Positions 1 through 12,559 of a stretch of DNA of 64,000 nt are shown piece after piece (positions within the stretch are counted from its first letter, which is position 1; every line of letters begins with the position of its first letter). The stretch is from Phlebotomus papatasi (Eukaryota > Arthropoda > Insecta > Diptera > Psychodidae), in the NCBI RefSeq assembly GCF_024763615.1, contig NC_077222.1:64604001-64668000 (forward strand). The letters are read 5' to 3'. The translations under genes and the position numbers were made by a program. A model generated the notes under the pieces. That model did not search any database. It had not been told where the DNA came from and saw only the letters and a list, made by a program, of their open reading frames with translations.

Positions 1-858
1 GGCTCCCTCTTCTGCCTGTACTCCATTATCCTGGCTCTTGGAGACACAGAAACGATCTGAATCTCGATCACTGTCGTTGAGCTTGTGCCATTTGGGACGA
101 ATCCTGTGAAATCCCGTCTCGTTCTTGGCTACTGAGCTTTCCTTGTAGTCATCTTTCTTCAGCGCTTCTTGAGTAGCCCCCTTTTTGTTTGAAACCACCA
201 AAATTTCCTTCAACAAGTCCGGAAATGTGGTCACTTGCTTCGATTTAATTGCACCTTTGTTCGTGTCATCATCCAGACCATTGATGATATACTCCATGAT
301 GGTTTCATTGTCCAGTTTTGCCCTTTTCCCAATAGCGACAGTCTTGTGGAAATAAAACTCAATGGATTCGTCAGCTTTACGCTTACGATTCTTCAGCAGC
401 TCATGAATTTCCATTCGCGACACAACGTCCGGAAAATTAGCTTGTAATTCTTCTTTAAATGCTTCCCATCCTGTCAAGGAAGTTTCTGCTGTTTCATACC
501 AAAATGATGCAGCCCCTCGAAGTCTCATTGCTGCATACAGCATCGTGACCTTAGAGTCCCATCCATAATTTTCTCGGAGACTGTCAATTTTCTTAATCCA
601 CACTTCAGCGCGAATGGCATTCTCACCTTCCTCACCGAAGGTTGGAATTATTGCTGAGATATCCTTCGCACTGATGTGAGCATTATTCTCATGAAGACTG
701 CCTCGGTCCTGGACAACATTTCGATGGGGACGTGACATTTCCCTTTCAGATCCGCTCACTTTTCCCTCGATCACAATTGTTTCTCTGAATATTTCCAAAT
801 TATTTCGCTTAAGAATTTCCACGAGACGTCTGCACAGATACAGCACACCAAACTGACC
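1..858 (-). CDS. Partial gag open frame of an LTR retrotransposon, cut by the window edge
   Basis: The minus strand is open without stops from a TAG at 859-861 down to base 1; the first ATG is at 738-736. The frame contains WIKKIDSLRENYGW, then LYAAMRLRGAASFWYET, then a segment around LTGWEAFKEEL and HELLKNRKRKADESI, and ends with ETIMEYIINGLDD. This Trp/Tyr/Leu pattern, with a GAA..W block followed by an F..GL-type end, is that of the Retrotrans_gag capsid family found in Ty3/gypsy elements. Gag forms the virus-like particle. No zinc knuckle is reached before the edge. The frame looks intact, so the element may be recent, but protease and polymerase would lie outside the window. Family call by motif only. 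Confidence 0.7.
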
Positions 859-869
859 CTAAAATGGTG

Positions 870-1859
870 GTTTTCGAATAGCACCCAAATCGAACCATAA
901 ACTTTTAGCGACGGCGCAAACCCGCACTTAATTTAAATTTTACCGGCTGAAACCTATTAATTGTAAATGAAACCCATAATGTTTTTCTTTCTCGTTCTTT
1001 CTCAACCTACTAAGGTCACTTGAGGGGTATTAATTTGAATTTCAGGGGCAACATTTATTTTTCTTTTCATCACCTTTCTCTGTCTCCCTTCTCCCTAATT
1101 TCTCCAATTTTGGACTTCTATTCCCCTCACTCAATCACGCCACAACCATGGCGCTTTTTGCAGTATTTTTCCATAGGGCCAATTCAGCTTTTATATAGAA
1201 TAATAGAATTTATCATGCAACTTATCTTTTGGTTTCGGCTTCTGCTGCATACCATCTCACGGATGCCGCCTGCAAATCTTTAAATTTGCCGACATGGGCT
1301 CCCAATGCCTGACAGCGTCTTCTTTTCACTAATTCACTCCACACGCGTTTTTTTTCGATATAGGAGTGGATTTATCCCACTTCTGATATGTAGCAAGAAT
1401 TGCTACGGGTCCACACCAGAACATGCTGGAGCACCCTACATCGCTTGCCTCCGGAAGTGAGCCCCATTGCCCATTCCAAGAGAGCCACGAATCTGGCGTC
1501 CTCCTCGCTTCACTGGTGAAGACCGACTGAGGAACCGATTCGATTGTGCCCCTCGGAATATCTCGCCGAGCACTCACAACCCCATCTAGCGGAATTATAG
1601 CGATGACGTAACTTGAAGTTAGCCGTTGTTATAGCACCCCTCAACGTTACACCCCAACTGAACAGTGATTGGTACCGTTGGCTTAGAAGAGTCTTCGTCA
1701 GGACGGGCTTTCTCCCTCCAACTCCTCTAGGCTCAACAGTCCTACTACAATATCTCGACTCCATTAAAATCATAGCGACGGTCATTTTATCGCTTATTGA
1801 TTCAACAATGCAATTCCTATGTCAAATAGGAGAGAATAGAAGAGGTTCTTGACCAACAC
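870..1859 (-). mobile_element. Probable 5' leader/LTR region of the gag-bearing element
   Basis: This lies directly upstream (minus strand) of the gag frame and contains a TATA-like box reading TATATAAAAG on the minus strand (1188-1197). A possible LTR start TGTTGG lies at 1859-1854 on the minus strand. The matching LTR would be outside the window, so the ends are unproven, and I could not identify a convincing primer-binding site. Short open frames here look incidental. Confidence 0.3.
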
Positions 1860-2247
1860 AGTAATACGATAAATTTGTCCCTGGGTCGTTCTGATAAATA
1901 AATGGTGGAGGTGCTAGAAACAAAAAGGAAAAATGCTGAAGAAATATGTAAGAAAAGGCTAGGGAAACATGGGGTAAAATCTAACAAGAGGAAAATTTCA
2001 AAGTTTAATATCTTCTAAGATGAGATAAACTGAGTTTTTACACTTTTCCCATTGTTATCATATCATGAATGTTCTTATTTGTCCAATGTTTTCAATAAAT
2101 TTGCGTAAATAATCTTTAAAAAAGTTAAAAGAATATCTTTATAAAATATTGATAAAATCATTCAGATTCGTCGAACTCTGTAGCGTGGTGTTATCGCTTC
2201 TGGACGATATACACTTATGGATATCGTGCAAAAGTCTTAAGTTCTTA

Positions 2248-2719
2248 CCGTAGATATGAGTGACTTTGTCCTCCGTGTATTACTTTGACGCCCTACTGTT
2301 CGTAAGATTTTCTTTAATTCTAACACTGAGAAGAAAACGGGGGTGCGATTAACTTTTTTTCCTCATAACTTTAACACTTTTTATGTGTAAAAATATATCA
2401 ACACTTTTTAATGTTAATTTTACACCTTTTTGAGGGTAAAATGAACATGAAAAAGGGTAACTTTAACCCCTAATACACCTAAAAAGGGCAATATTTACAC
2501 CGATTTAGCATCAATAATGCTGGATAAAATTACCATTTCCGGAATGTTATTTTAACTTTTTCGGATTTCTCTCACTGAATATTTAAGAATGGTCCTCCCG
2601 ATTAGACATGGTAAATTGGATCGGTAAAGTCCATCATTCGGTGTGCAACTTATAAAGAAAAGCATACGAATAGGAGGGGGAAAATCAAACCCGCAGGACA
2701 AAGTCACCCGCATCTACGG
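2248..2719. mobile_element. MITE with TA target duplication, split by a second MITE
   Basis: Inverted ends start CCGTAGATATGAGTGACTTT at 2248 and CCGTAGATGCGGGTGACTTT on the other strand from 2719. Both are flanked by TA. The middle (2324-2577) is another MITE, so the original element was about 220 bp. No coding capacity. Confidence 0.65.
2324..2577 (+). mobile_element. MITE family A, copy 1 (nested)
   Basis: A repeat of about 255 bp that recurs at 51506-51763 and 58361-58615. Ends are inverted (CACTGAGAA... and ...TTTCTCTCACTG). The interior repeats short words such as AACTTTAACACTTTTT, TTAATGTTAATTTTACACC and GGGTAACTTTAACCC. Non-coding, probably a Class II derivative. Confidence 0.8.
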
Positions 2720-3183
2720 TATCTGAAACAGATTTCGAAAAATCACAAAATTATTAATCACAGCATAAAATGATAATTTTATGATTTTTCAAATTCTGGT
2801 TAAAATAAGGACTTAAGATTTTTTCAAGATGTCTAAGAGAAACCGGAGCAGAGTTAAGCAGCAAATGAAATTTTTCATTGTGTATAATTTTTAATAAAAT
2901 GTTTTTAATTAGTGACAAAAACTTCAATGAATGAAGTGTTTATTTGGAATAAATAGTTGTTACTTTAATATTCCTTCTAAGACAAGCTATAACATCCCAC
3001 GTTCTAATACCATGCGTGGCTAATTCTACCCCGGTGTCCTCTAATAAGTGTATAACGTCCATAACTTATGACTCCACCCTGCAGTTGTCTGTTTTGGAAT
3101 ACTGAAAAGTTCTCTGTATAGAAAATATTTTATTAAAATTGCCGTTCAGCGTAAAAAATGAAAAGAAAAAACAAAACAAAGAG

Positions 3184-3777
3184 TAGGGGAGACTGGGGCA
3201 AAACTTGTCAAAACACATATTTAATTCTTTCCCGAGCTCTGAGAAAACTTAAACGTTTTTAATGAGCATATTCTCATAGGAAATTTACTGCTCTACAACA
3301 TTGCACAAGACTATTTTCGTCTATCTCGAAAGAAATGTGATTTTCGAATCATTTTCTAAAAGTCGATTTTCTAGAGATTCTCAAAATTGCTGGGGCAAAT
3401 TTTGTCACTCTTCGGATAATTTGTGACGTTTTACTCTCGCACACGTTAATATACCAAATAGACATATTTTTATAGGAAATTTATTCCTCTACAACTTTGT
3501 CGAAAATAATTTTTCTCTATCTTAACGAGAAATGTACTTAAATTGAGCTAATCAGTATTGATATTTTCTGTAAGCCAAATATTCCAAAAATAGGGCTCAA
3601 AATTTCATTATTTTTTATTTTACATAATCCTTCCTCGAATACCTTGAAACTTTGTAAGTTTAAGAAGGTTCATGAAGGCTATCTATAATAAAAATTTCAA
3701 GCTTCAGTCTCTTTTATTTTAGAAAATAGTGTATATTGAAATTTTCGTTTTAACAAATTTTGCCCCAATTTCGCCTA
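3184..3777 (+). mobile_element. MITE family B, copy 1
   Basis: A repeat of about 590 bp beginning TAGGGGAGACTGGGGCAAAA and ending with the inverted counterpart TTTTGCCCCA. Further copies are at 52107-52705 (same strand) and 62747-63250 (inverted, truncated). The interior has no long open frame. TA lies at the ends, as in Tc1/mariner/pogo-type insertion. Confidence 0.8.
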
Positions 3778-4449
3778 AAAAATTGGAAAAATCTGCATGA
3801 GGAAGTGAGGTACTTCTCACTTTCTTAGTGACGGCTTTTCCTCCTACTTTTTAATAGAACTGAGCTTTACCATGATGTAATTGCTTAATGGAGCTGGTGA
3901 GAAAATAAATTTTAATCCTGTAACACATCAGCCCCAGGTTCCCCTATGGTTGTAATTCATGGAAGCAAGTTAGGTCAGAGAGAAAAAAAAAGAAAAATGC
4001 ACAACCACGAAAATTCGAAATTGACCATTCCATTATCCCATAAAATAACAAATCATTGAACTTGGGTGCTATTTCATGGTGGTTATCGTCAGACACAAAG
4101 TGCTTCGGACATCTCCAATGGACTTTTTGTTTACATCTATTTTTGAAATGGTGAGATTCTCTCTGTCTTATAATGTTGCAGAGAAATGAGCAAGAAAAAA
4201 AAAGTACCGCCCAGTGAATTTCTATATATTTTCTTTTTATGGGATTCCTTCATATTACTTCTCCTTTCACCCATACATTTTATTTTCCGGCCATGTTTAT
4301 TTATTCGCTTCAATGTAATTTCACTTTAAGCACTTTTGGCCAATGTTTGCTCTTTTCGGACATCTCAGCATCCTTCTTTGTTCCAGATAGCATGAAAATC
4401 CAATTTAATTGAGCTAATTGGATTTTTTTTATTATTCTTCTCTTTGCAG

Positions 4450-4566
4450 GCATTAACACTCATTTATAAAATTCTTCAGTTGAATCATTCCTTGACCACC
4501 TTTCGGGATCTTACGTTCAAGACATACAACTTGGCCACACACCATTGTCACCTTCGATCCCAAGAT
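4450..4566 (+). CDS. Internal exon of the RasGEF-like gene (39 codons)
   Basis: A polypyrimidine tract and CTTTGCAG precede the exon, and the donor GTAAGT starts at 4567. The exon is exactly 39 codons with phase 0 at both ends and reads ALTLIYKILQLNHSLTTFRD followed by LTFKTYNLATHHCHLRSQD, with no stop. The next recognised exon (36934) also begins in phase 0, which is why I join them. I do not recognise this segment by itself. Assignment to the same gene rests on strand, phase and the absence of other candidates, so it could belong to a different transcript. The composition is clearly more coding-like than the flanks. Confidence 0.6.
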
Positions 4567-7157
4567 GTAAGTACAATTTCTTTTATTAATTTCTATATTA
4601 AATATTATTTAAAAAAAAATGACATAAAGCATAAGAACAGTAACGCCTATACAGAAATTAGCATTTATTGGTGTCTTCCTGTTAGGGATTATAATCTTGA
4701 AAGGAAAATTATGGAAAACCTCCTTTTCGGGTTGTGTCAGTAAAAAAGAAGCAATTCTATGTAAAATGTTTAAAAGAAAATTTGAAACAATTAAAATATA
4801 ATAAGACAACAATATCTAGATCAGTCTTTTTCCAAAACCATGTGCTTTTAGTTTAATTCGGAAACGGATCCTAGATTGTTTTCCTTTTTCGAATATGTTT
4901 TAGAGTTAGTCAAGGTTAGTTTATTTCGTCCTTAGACAACTGTGTTCTAATAGCATTTTAATATAGAATTTTCAAAGGTTAGAGTTTAACCACTTAGGAA
5001 GGCCTATTTTACGACCCATTTGCTTAAATTTGGATAGTTTTGAAGGGTCTTTTAATTTTCAACCCGACTGTATTGGACTTAATTGTTAATGAATCGGTAT
5101 TGTACCCGATATTTTCCTCGGATTTACTCTTTATTTGTCCGTACGCTTGTTAACTTCTACTAAAATATTCTAAAATGTACTTTTTTTAAAGAATTTTTAT
5201 TTCGGAATGTTTTTTGTCAAACAATTTTACCGGTAATAAACCAGTATGTATACCCAAAAAGCATACGAAAAGATAATGCATGGATACCTCTTTCTCTTGA
5301 GTTCGAGCACTCCGCAAAGCTGAGATGTTTGGCCTTTTCATTTCACTTTGTATTAAAAAAATATCCATTAAATCTAGTAGGATCAAAGAACAACTCAACC
5401 ACTGAATAGAAAATTCACATTAAAGTGAATCAAAGAATATTAATTCAATTATATACGTGATAAATGAAAATTTCAGATTATAAAACCATTGAGAAAATAA
5501 GAAAACAAATGTAATAAGAATTTTGATCCGAAAAGCATAAAATTAAGTGCTTTCCCTCTGCCTGGAATTAATATCTTAATTACACAATTCGTGATAAGAG
5601 TTACCATGTCCTCGAAAACATTGCATCTCACTGGGATATATTGCTATTCTTCAAGCATATGCAGTAAAAAACGAAAAAAACCACAGCTTTTTCGTACTTT
5701 TATCCCATATCTACTTGTTTGTAATTTTAATTATAGCAAATTGTGCTTTATAAGACAGCCCTCTTGATGTTAATTGAGGAAATTCTAGAACTGCATTACA
5801 CAAAATTCCGCAGTAAAGATCCTTCACAGAATTCTTTTATATAAAAAGGACCTCAAACCACAATTTTCGTGAAATTGTCTGGAAGAAGCTTTCAGGTCGT
5901 TTAGAGGAAAATTAATCAGAGAGGAGAAAAGAATTTGCGTTGGTGGCTGTAATGAAAGGCTAGAATATGCTACCATGAATGAATAAATTCTATATTGGGA
6001 TATTTTACATCATTAATGTTCACAGGATAATAATGTATTTCATGCGTATAATATATATCCGTTTTCTTATAAAATTTCCAGTCAAATTCGTGTTTGTTAA
6101 TAGAATATGCTCGGAAGTTTTTACAACAGGAAAATGAAGATTTAGGTATAATTTTAATTCACCTAACAAAAGCTCTTCAGAATTAAATTCAACATTGTAA
6201 ATGAGCAAACTCAAGTATAAATTATGTATACTTATTGTAAAGCTGAAAACAGTTTAGCGTCGTTCTGACGCCCAGTCGACAGAACGATTGAGCAACTTAC
6301 TGAAATAAATCTACAATGTTAAAGCAATCCCACCCACATCTGTAAGAATTTGAAAAAATTAATTTTAATTAAAATTTAATTTGATCTTGTTAAGATCCTA
6401 ATGTGAGGAATCAAGAAAAATCTGCAAAATTTTGCTAATTAAAAAAAAGATTGAATATTAAAAAACAGTAAATCTAAATAATTTACAACGAAGTAAGTAA
6501 AGTTTCAAAAAATATTTTTGTTTTTCATTTTGAAATAATTTCCTTGGATACAATCGAGGGGGGTGACATTAGCTCTGAAAAATGAGACCGGTTTTAGTGT
6601 AATTTTTTCCCTGTTTTCGTACACACTTCACGAGGTATCTCCAAAACACGCATGTTGCCAATTAAGACTTTTCGGTTGCCTATTCGTTATTAAATTGGCT
6701 TTTATCTTGTATTAGTATTTTTTGCTAATTCATTCTACAATGACAGAAAACAGCTAATAAATTCAAAAGTTTTTTCGGCTCGCTAGAAATATATGGGAAA
6801 CATAGGAAATGTCATGCCCCTGGATACAATCATATTCTGGACACGCTTTATTATTGATATTGTCTGTGATTTTATGCTTATTCAGTGTCATAACGAATTT
6901 AGAATTGATTTATTTTAGTCAAAGGGTTGAAAAGTGGACTAACAGTGGAAAAGATTCAATCTATCTTACAAAGCCGCTTATAATTCTGTTTTCTCTTTAT
7001 AATTATTTTCCATGAAAAGATTATTAGGTGAGATTCTTAACAATCTCACCTACTATAATCCTAACAAAATTTCATGTCGTCCGATCGACCTCAAACTTGG
7101 CCAAAATGTGTTTCAGCACTTCCTGATCACGAATATATATGTGGCTATTTTACGTTC

Positions 7158-7196
7158 CCGGCCGGCCGGCCGGCTGGCCGGCCGGCCGGCCGGCCG
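7158..7196. repeat. (CCGG)n microsatellite
   Basis: About ten CCGG units with one CTGG interruption. It is strikingly GC-rich in an AT-rich setting and self-complementary. The equivalent place in the related copy near 55650 is not expanded. Confidence 0.95.
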
Positions 7197-7356
7197 CTCT
7201 TTGGAGCTTAATAGCTCCTAAACTAAAAAAGATATCGACTTGCGGTTTTCGGCAAAGGTTATATATCGGGTGAAAATTGCAACTTGGTGCATTGACCCCC
7301 CACCCCCCACCCCTCCTTCCGCCATTTTGAAGACCCCCCTTTTTTTGTTTTCTCAA

Positions 7357-8700
7357 TAGCTCCGCCCCTATGGCATCGAGCGGGCTCAAATTTTAGTATG
7401 TTATAGCTGGGCCTTAGAGCTTTCCATCAATACCAAACTTAAGGTCCCTCGACCCCCCTGACCCGAGCTATAAGGGTCCAAAAAAAATTTCTTAAAATGG
7501 CCATAACTCCGGTTCTAATTGTTAGAATTTAAAAAGTGAGGGCTTTTTGGAAAGCTCTCGTGAAATTCCACTTCTTCTTCTAACATCGCAAGTTCATAAA
7601 ACCACCGCTAGGGGCGCTATTATTAAAAAGAAAATTTTTAAATCTTATAAGTTAAATAACTCAAAAATTCCATTGTGCATCGGGCTGAAATTTTAGTATG
7701 TTGTAGCCGTTGATTATACCTATCAAACAAAAAAAAACTTAAGTCGATCTAAAACTCCTGACCCGAGCTATAAGGGGTCAAAGTTCGAACATTGACCGGC
7801 CTCTATCTCCGGTTCTAATTAACATAGCGACCTAAATTTTACCTTTTTGGTTTCGTCTCGATGAGCACTTTCAGATGGAAGTTCAAAAAGTCACCACAGG
7901 TGGCGCTGTGATAGCGTCAAAATTCATCGAAATTCAAAGTCACTTTTCTCAAAAACGGCATTGTGCAAGTTAATGAAATTTTAGTATGTTGTAGTCCAGT
8001 CTAGGACGTTTCCAAAATGGTGCGTATGTGCGCTGTGGTTTCAATAGAACCGGAGATATGAGGGGTCAAAGTTCACAAAATTCAAAAAATCATATCTCCG
8101 GTTCTATGTGACCGATTTTGATGAATGAGGGCTTAAACGAAAGATCTCACCAAATGCTACAACTTTCTAGAATATTTGAACTTCGTGGGACCAACACCAG
8201 GGGCGCCACAGTCGAAAAACCAATTTCAATATCACATAACCTCAATTATCTCGACTGTCGCTGAACCGATTTTGATGATTACTTCGACATAATTGTAGAG
8301 GACATTTGTCTCTACATTTCGTCCATACATCATTTTCCGCTCAGACTACGCTATCACTCCGATTTTGCCGTTTAAGTGTGAAAAAATTGATTTTTCCCAT
8401 AATAACGCTTTGAAATCACTCAGATGCCAATTTGACTGCCTCTACTCCACAAAGACACTTAAAATAGGGTTTTAAATGGAAAGTCCCGCAAAATACAACA
8501 ATTCTTTGATATAGTTGAAGTTCAACAAATGACTACTTGGGGCACTCTGGATGAAAAAACAAGTTAAGAAACAAAAAACCTCGCTTATCTTGGCTTCTGA
8601 GTAATCGATGAGTTCAAGTTCTACGGCAAAATTATAGAGAACATTCTGGTCTATATTTCACCCATATATCACTTTTGTGCCAGTTCATCCAAATCCTTCA
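7357..8700 (+). repeat. Degenerate tandem units of about 290-340 bp
   Basis: Landmark words recur in order. AAATTTTAGTATGTT lies near 7388, 7688 and 7977. GACCCGAGCTATAA lies near 7460 and 7756. CCGGTTCTA lies near 7511, 7811 and 8098. A GGGGCGCT/GGTGGCGCT block lies near 7612, 7904 and 8201. A later pair (about 8140-8340 and 8480-8680) repeats GGAAAGTC...ACAA...GGGGC with a period of about 340. No open frame. Confidence 0.7.
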
Positions 8701-9103
8701 TATTTTGGTTTAAATACAAAATTTGTATAATTTCACGAATTTGATTCAAGATAACTGAATAGCGACTCACAATTTCAGCTCTAAATCGAATTTGCATGCA
8801 CTCCGAGTTAGCTCACGTTAAGAATCTCACCTACATAAGCCGGTTAGGATTATCTGTCCCTTTTGACTCTTCTCGAAGCTTATCTGTCAATGTCAATTAC
8901 GAAATAATATGTTGCCAAGTATTCAAGTTAATCAATTAATTTTGACTTTTGAGCTTGTCTGTAAGATTTATTGCAATCCACTTTTTAAAGGTGGGAAGAA
9001 AGAGTTATATACTTTTGTTAGAAATATCGTGTATATAATATACTGGAACTTTTATAACATGGATAAAAGATATATGCATTTGGTAGAGATTTCCATGAAA
9101 AAT

Positions 9104-9704
9104 TCAACGAGAGAAATTCCAAGTCCTTGTCCTGAGGAATGAGGAATTTGGGGCAACTGATGGTTGTCGTGTGTGGCCACTTGAACATTTTTCCATCCTT
9201 TTTGTGCCACCACTTCTTACCATACTTTTAATCCCATACCTAGGGGTTGGTAGATGACGCAAATAGATGTACCTAGCAATTGTGTGCAGTCCATCCTGCC
9301 ACCCCAGTGATATGTTGAGTGTACTCATAGTAATGAGATGTGGTCGGTCTAATGAGATACACTGTTGAATACCACCACTTCAACACTCACGAGCCCTGGA
9401 GTGCTTCCCTGGTGGAACTTTCCATGCCTGCATCGGCAGAGTACCTTTAGGTTCTGGAGTGAACACGATGATTCCGAGAGAGCGTCACAGAGAGATAGCT
9501 GTCGCGCTTAAGTTTGCACTGTGGGGACCTGAAGTGGATTCTCAGGATTCACAAACATGTTTCCGTGTCCTCCTGGCAATTACAAATTACATTCTGCGAC
9601 GACGCTTTCATACCAACGTTCTTCCACTTCATGACATTCCATCGTACAAACTCGAATTTCTAATATCTAAATTTACTCCTGTCTCACACTTATTTCCTAT
9701 GTAA
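9104..9704. other. GC-richer unassigned island
   Basis: This stretch is less AT-rich than its flanks and has overlapping short open frames on both strands (for example a + frame with REIAVALKFALWGPEVDSQD near 9485). I see no splice sites, family motif or repeat partner. It could be an old transposon piece, a non-coding exon or a conserved element. Confidence 0.3.
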
Positions 9705-10835
9705 TCAGTATTAACAATGATGCCACAAATTTTCCCATGTTTTTCACTGACATGAAATCCCAAAAATTGGAACAACTTACCGAGTGATGGGAGTCTTTTT
9801 TTTCCTCTGAATTTAGCGCCAGCTCAGAATTGGCATAAATCATCAGTAAATTCTCGATGACAGGTTAAAGCCACATACAATGGTATGCTTTTAGGTGCTT
9901 GGTTGTACTTCCTTTAGTGTATAGCATTGTCTCTCTTTATCACCACCGTATTACTCGCACAAATATGTTACAAGTCAAGCGATCACTTTTAATATTAGCA
10001 ACACTTTGATAATAAAATATTGCTCATGGAACATGGCATGATGAGAAATAGGGAAGAATTTCTAGAAGCTTTTGTGCTGCTTTTGAAGCTTTCTCGTAAA
10101 AAATAGGAGAGCTTTGAAAGTTTTTTGGCCTCGATAGTATATAGCTCTTTTGCTTTTTGACTTTTTTCTCCTGTACCTGATGAAGGTTTTTAACCCGGAG
10201 AAATTTTCCAGAAAGTCTTGTAAGACGTTTATTTGGGATGATTAGCATTTGCATCCATTTATCCTTACTTTTTTTTTAAATAATTTTCGGGTAGATAAGG
10301 CAGAGTCATAAAAGATTTTTAGGATATCAAAACTAAATGAATAAAATTCATAAAAGGATAAATTAATATCAGTTCTTAGTTTAAAAACTATGCTTTTTTG
10401 TTCTGCAGCCTTAAACTAATAAAATTGCATAATGCACATAATTTATCACTGACAAAGCTGACAAAGAAGAGGGGCACCTTTAAGATAAACCTTTTAGTCC
10501 TATTTTCAAATGGAAGTGAGCCTTATTATAATGTAATTTAGCTTCACATTTAGTTTCTGGAATTAAATTGCGTCATGGTAAGGTCCAGTTCCATTTAAAA
10601 ATTGAAGAGAAAAGTCTTTTTCAAAAGTGTCCCATTTTAAAGATTCTACTCTTCCGTCTTTGTGCTAAATAAAGTCAAGTGTGCTAATCCGGGCGCTTCG
10701 CTATCTGGATCGTTTATGACTACGCTAACTAGATAATCCACTTAAAATAATATTTTTATTTCCGTAATATAGTCACTACAGTAACATAATATAACTATTC
10801 AACTTTGAAAAAAGCAAAAATAATATTTTTATCCA

Positions 10836-11371
10836 TTAACCCTCTAACGGGTAAGACCGCCTCCAGGCGGTCTTCACAAAAATCACATTTACAGAGACAA
10901 TAAAGGTTTTATTTATTTAAAAGTGCTATAGTGTCCTCGGTAATAGACTTATAAAAACATCTCTTGAAAGTTTGAACTCATTTTGACTCTTCGTTTTGTT
11001 GCTATTCCCAGTTTTGTGTGACAGGTCAGAGAAAAAGCAACATAAAATATTTATGCAAACAAATTCATTTCCAATTTCCATAAAAATACCGATTTAAAGT
11101 TATCTGACTAAAATAAATTTATTTTTTACTGAAAGATATGTCATTCTACTTTGTATATTTTATTTAAAAAATTTGAAAAAAAACTAATAATGTAAATTTT
11201 AGAATCAAAAAGAGTTTCAAAAAAAATTTATATCTTCTCACCTAGCGCATAAACTAAAAGAGATAATGAAGAATGGATGGTTTTTTCGACTTTATTGGAT
11301 CATAATTATCCTAGAAAACATTTTTTTAGAACTTTTTTCGCATATTAAAGAAAACACCGTTAGATGGTTAA
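10836..11371. mobile_element. piggyBac-like MITE (TTAA ends)
   Basis: Both ends are TTAA followed by inverted repeats: TTAACCCTCTAACGG at the left, TTAACCATCTAACGG on the minus strand at the right. Exact TTAA duplication and CCC/CCA starts are hallmarks of piggyBac insertion. Just inside the left end a 9-bp stem hairpin (AAGACCGCC/GGCGGTCTT) is visible at 10853-10874. No transposase. Confidence 0.65.
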
Positions 11372-12105
11372 ATAAGTGAGTGTAATCAACTCATTTCAAT
11401 CTTGGGCCAGCTGGGTTCTGCACTAAAAATTTTCAAGCAGTGATATTTTCGCTAATGACAGGTCAACTTATTCCTCCAATTGTTGTTCATAAAACTGATA
11501 TTACACTAAAGATTGTCTTTCACATTAAATATTAAATGAAAAAAATCCAATAAAAATTTTAAAAATGAAATTTAAAATTATTTTCTCGCTTTAATATGCT
11601 TGTAAATTGAGTGATCCAATTTAAGACCATTTTATCCACTTAGCGAAAAGGCGACCAAGTTACTGCATGCTAACTTGTTTCAGTATTATCATTATTTTAT
11701 AAATTTTCATTAATATTTTTGATATTTTTTATATTATGTTTCTGAATGAAATAGTAAATAATTCTACGGGTTTAGAAGAATTGAAAAAGAATGTTATCAG
11801 TCCAAAAACCAGCGTTTAAGTAGCACTATACGGAAAACAATCCAGTTACCCCACCTTACTTTGTATATTCTTTTGTACCGCTGTTTGATTTTGGAATTCT
11901 GTTCTTCAACCTACCAAAAAAGTGATTTTACGGAATTTACTCAGTTGTCAGTAAAAGGTTAAATTTGGCAGGTAAAATATCAAATTTTGTTTAGAAAAAA
12001 TCCTTAATACCGTTATATAAATTCCATCTAAGACATTTGGAAGAGAAAATAAGAAAATGCTTAATTTTCACTTTGTCCAACCTATTGTTAAGAATCTAAA
12101 TTGTA

Positions 12106-12319
12106 TAGATAAAGCCTTTCAGGCTTCGCATACTCTGGGATCCTTCATATTTTTCCCAAATTTCCTTAATGAGTCTGACCTATTTTTTTCCAGGGAAGTT
12201 GTGACTTAAGACTCTAATAAATCTTATTACTACTAGGTCAGATTCATTAAAGGAATACGGGGAAAAAATATGAAGTGTTTGGAGTCAGAATTTGTGCGAA
12301 GCATGAAAGACTTACCCTA
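12106..12319. mobile_element. MITE family E, copy 1
   Basis: Near-palindromic element. The left part reads AAGCCTTTCAGGCTTCGCA; the right part, on the other strand, reads TAGGGTAAGTCTTTCATGCT. The two arms pair over about 90 bp. Fragments recur at 34764-34871 and 36299-36367. Confidence 0.65.
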
Positions 12320-12559
12320 CTGCTTTGATTTTTTACCTATTGAATTGAATTTTTAATGCTTATTCGTACAGTACCTAGCGTTGAATTGATCCTCGTAAGT
12401 TTGAATATCTCGCGAATATTTTTTTTAGGATAATGAAAGCTTATTTCATACCCACTTATGGAATATAAAGCACAACTCGAGTTTATACTTAATTAAAAAA
12501 CCTTTGTCTAAACGGTCTAAACATTCATCTTAAATAAAAATAAGAACATTTATTTTATA

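Larger units (their letters stand above)
7021..8838 (+). mobile_element. Long non-autonomous element (family F) with internal degenerate repeats
   Basis: The left end TTATTAGGTGAGATTCTTAA and the right end (minus strand) TTATGTAGGTGAGATTCTTA are inverted repeats of about 21 bp. Just inside the left end, GGTGAGATT...AATCTCACC forms a hairpin. The body consists of three to five degenerate units (see 7357-8700) and no gene. Related pieces lie at 55512-56340 (left half) and 61136-61196 (right end). Exact boundaries are uncertain because an ATAATCCTAAC word occurs near both ends. Confidence 0.65.

Noticed and set aside
870..910. Primer-binding site for the left-edge gag element
   Set aside because: TGG-starting stretches exist (for example on the minus strand near 898) but none matches a tRNA 3' end that I can name.
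1329..1852. Short open frames on both strands in the putative LTR
   Set aside because: They overlap each other and show no motif; probably chance frames in the leader/LTR.
7012..7389. Open frames with RPAGRLAGRPAG-like repeats
   Set aside because: They translate the (CCGG)n microsatellite and neighbouring repeat, not genes.
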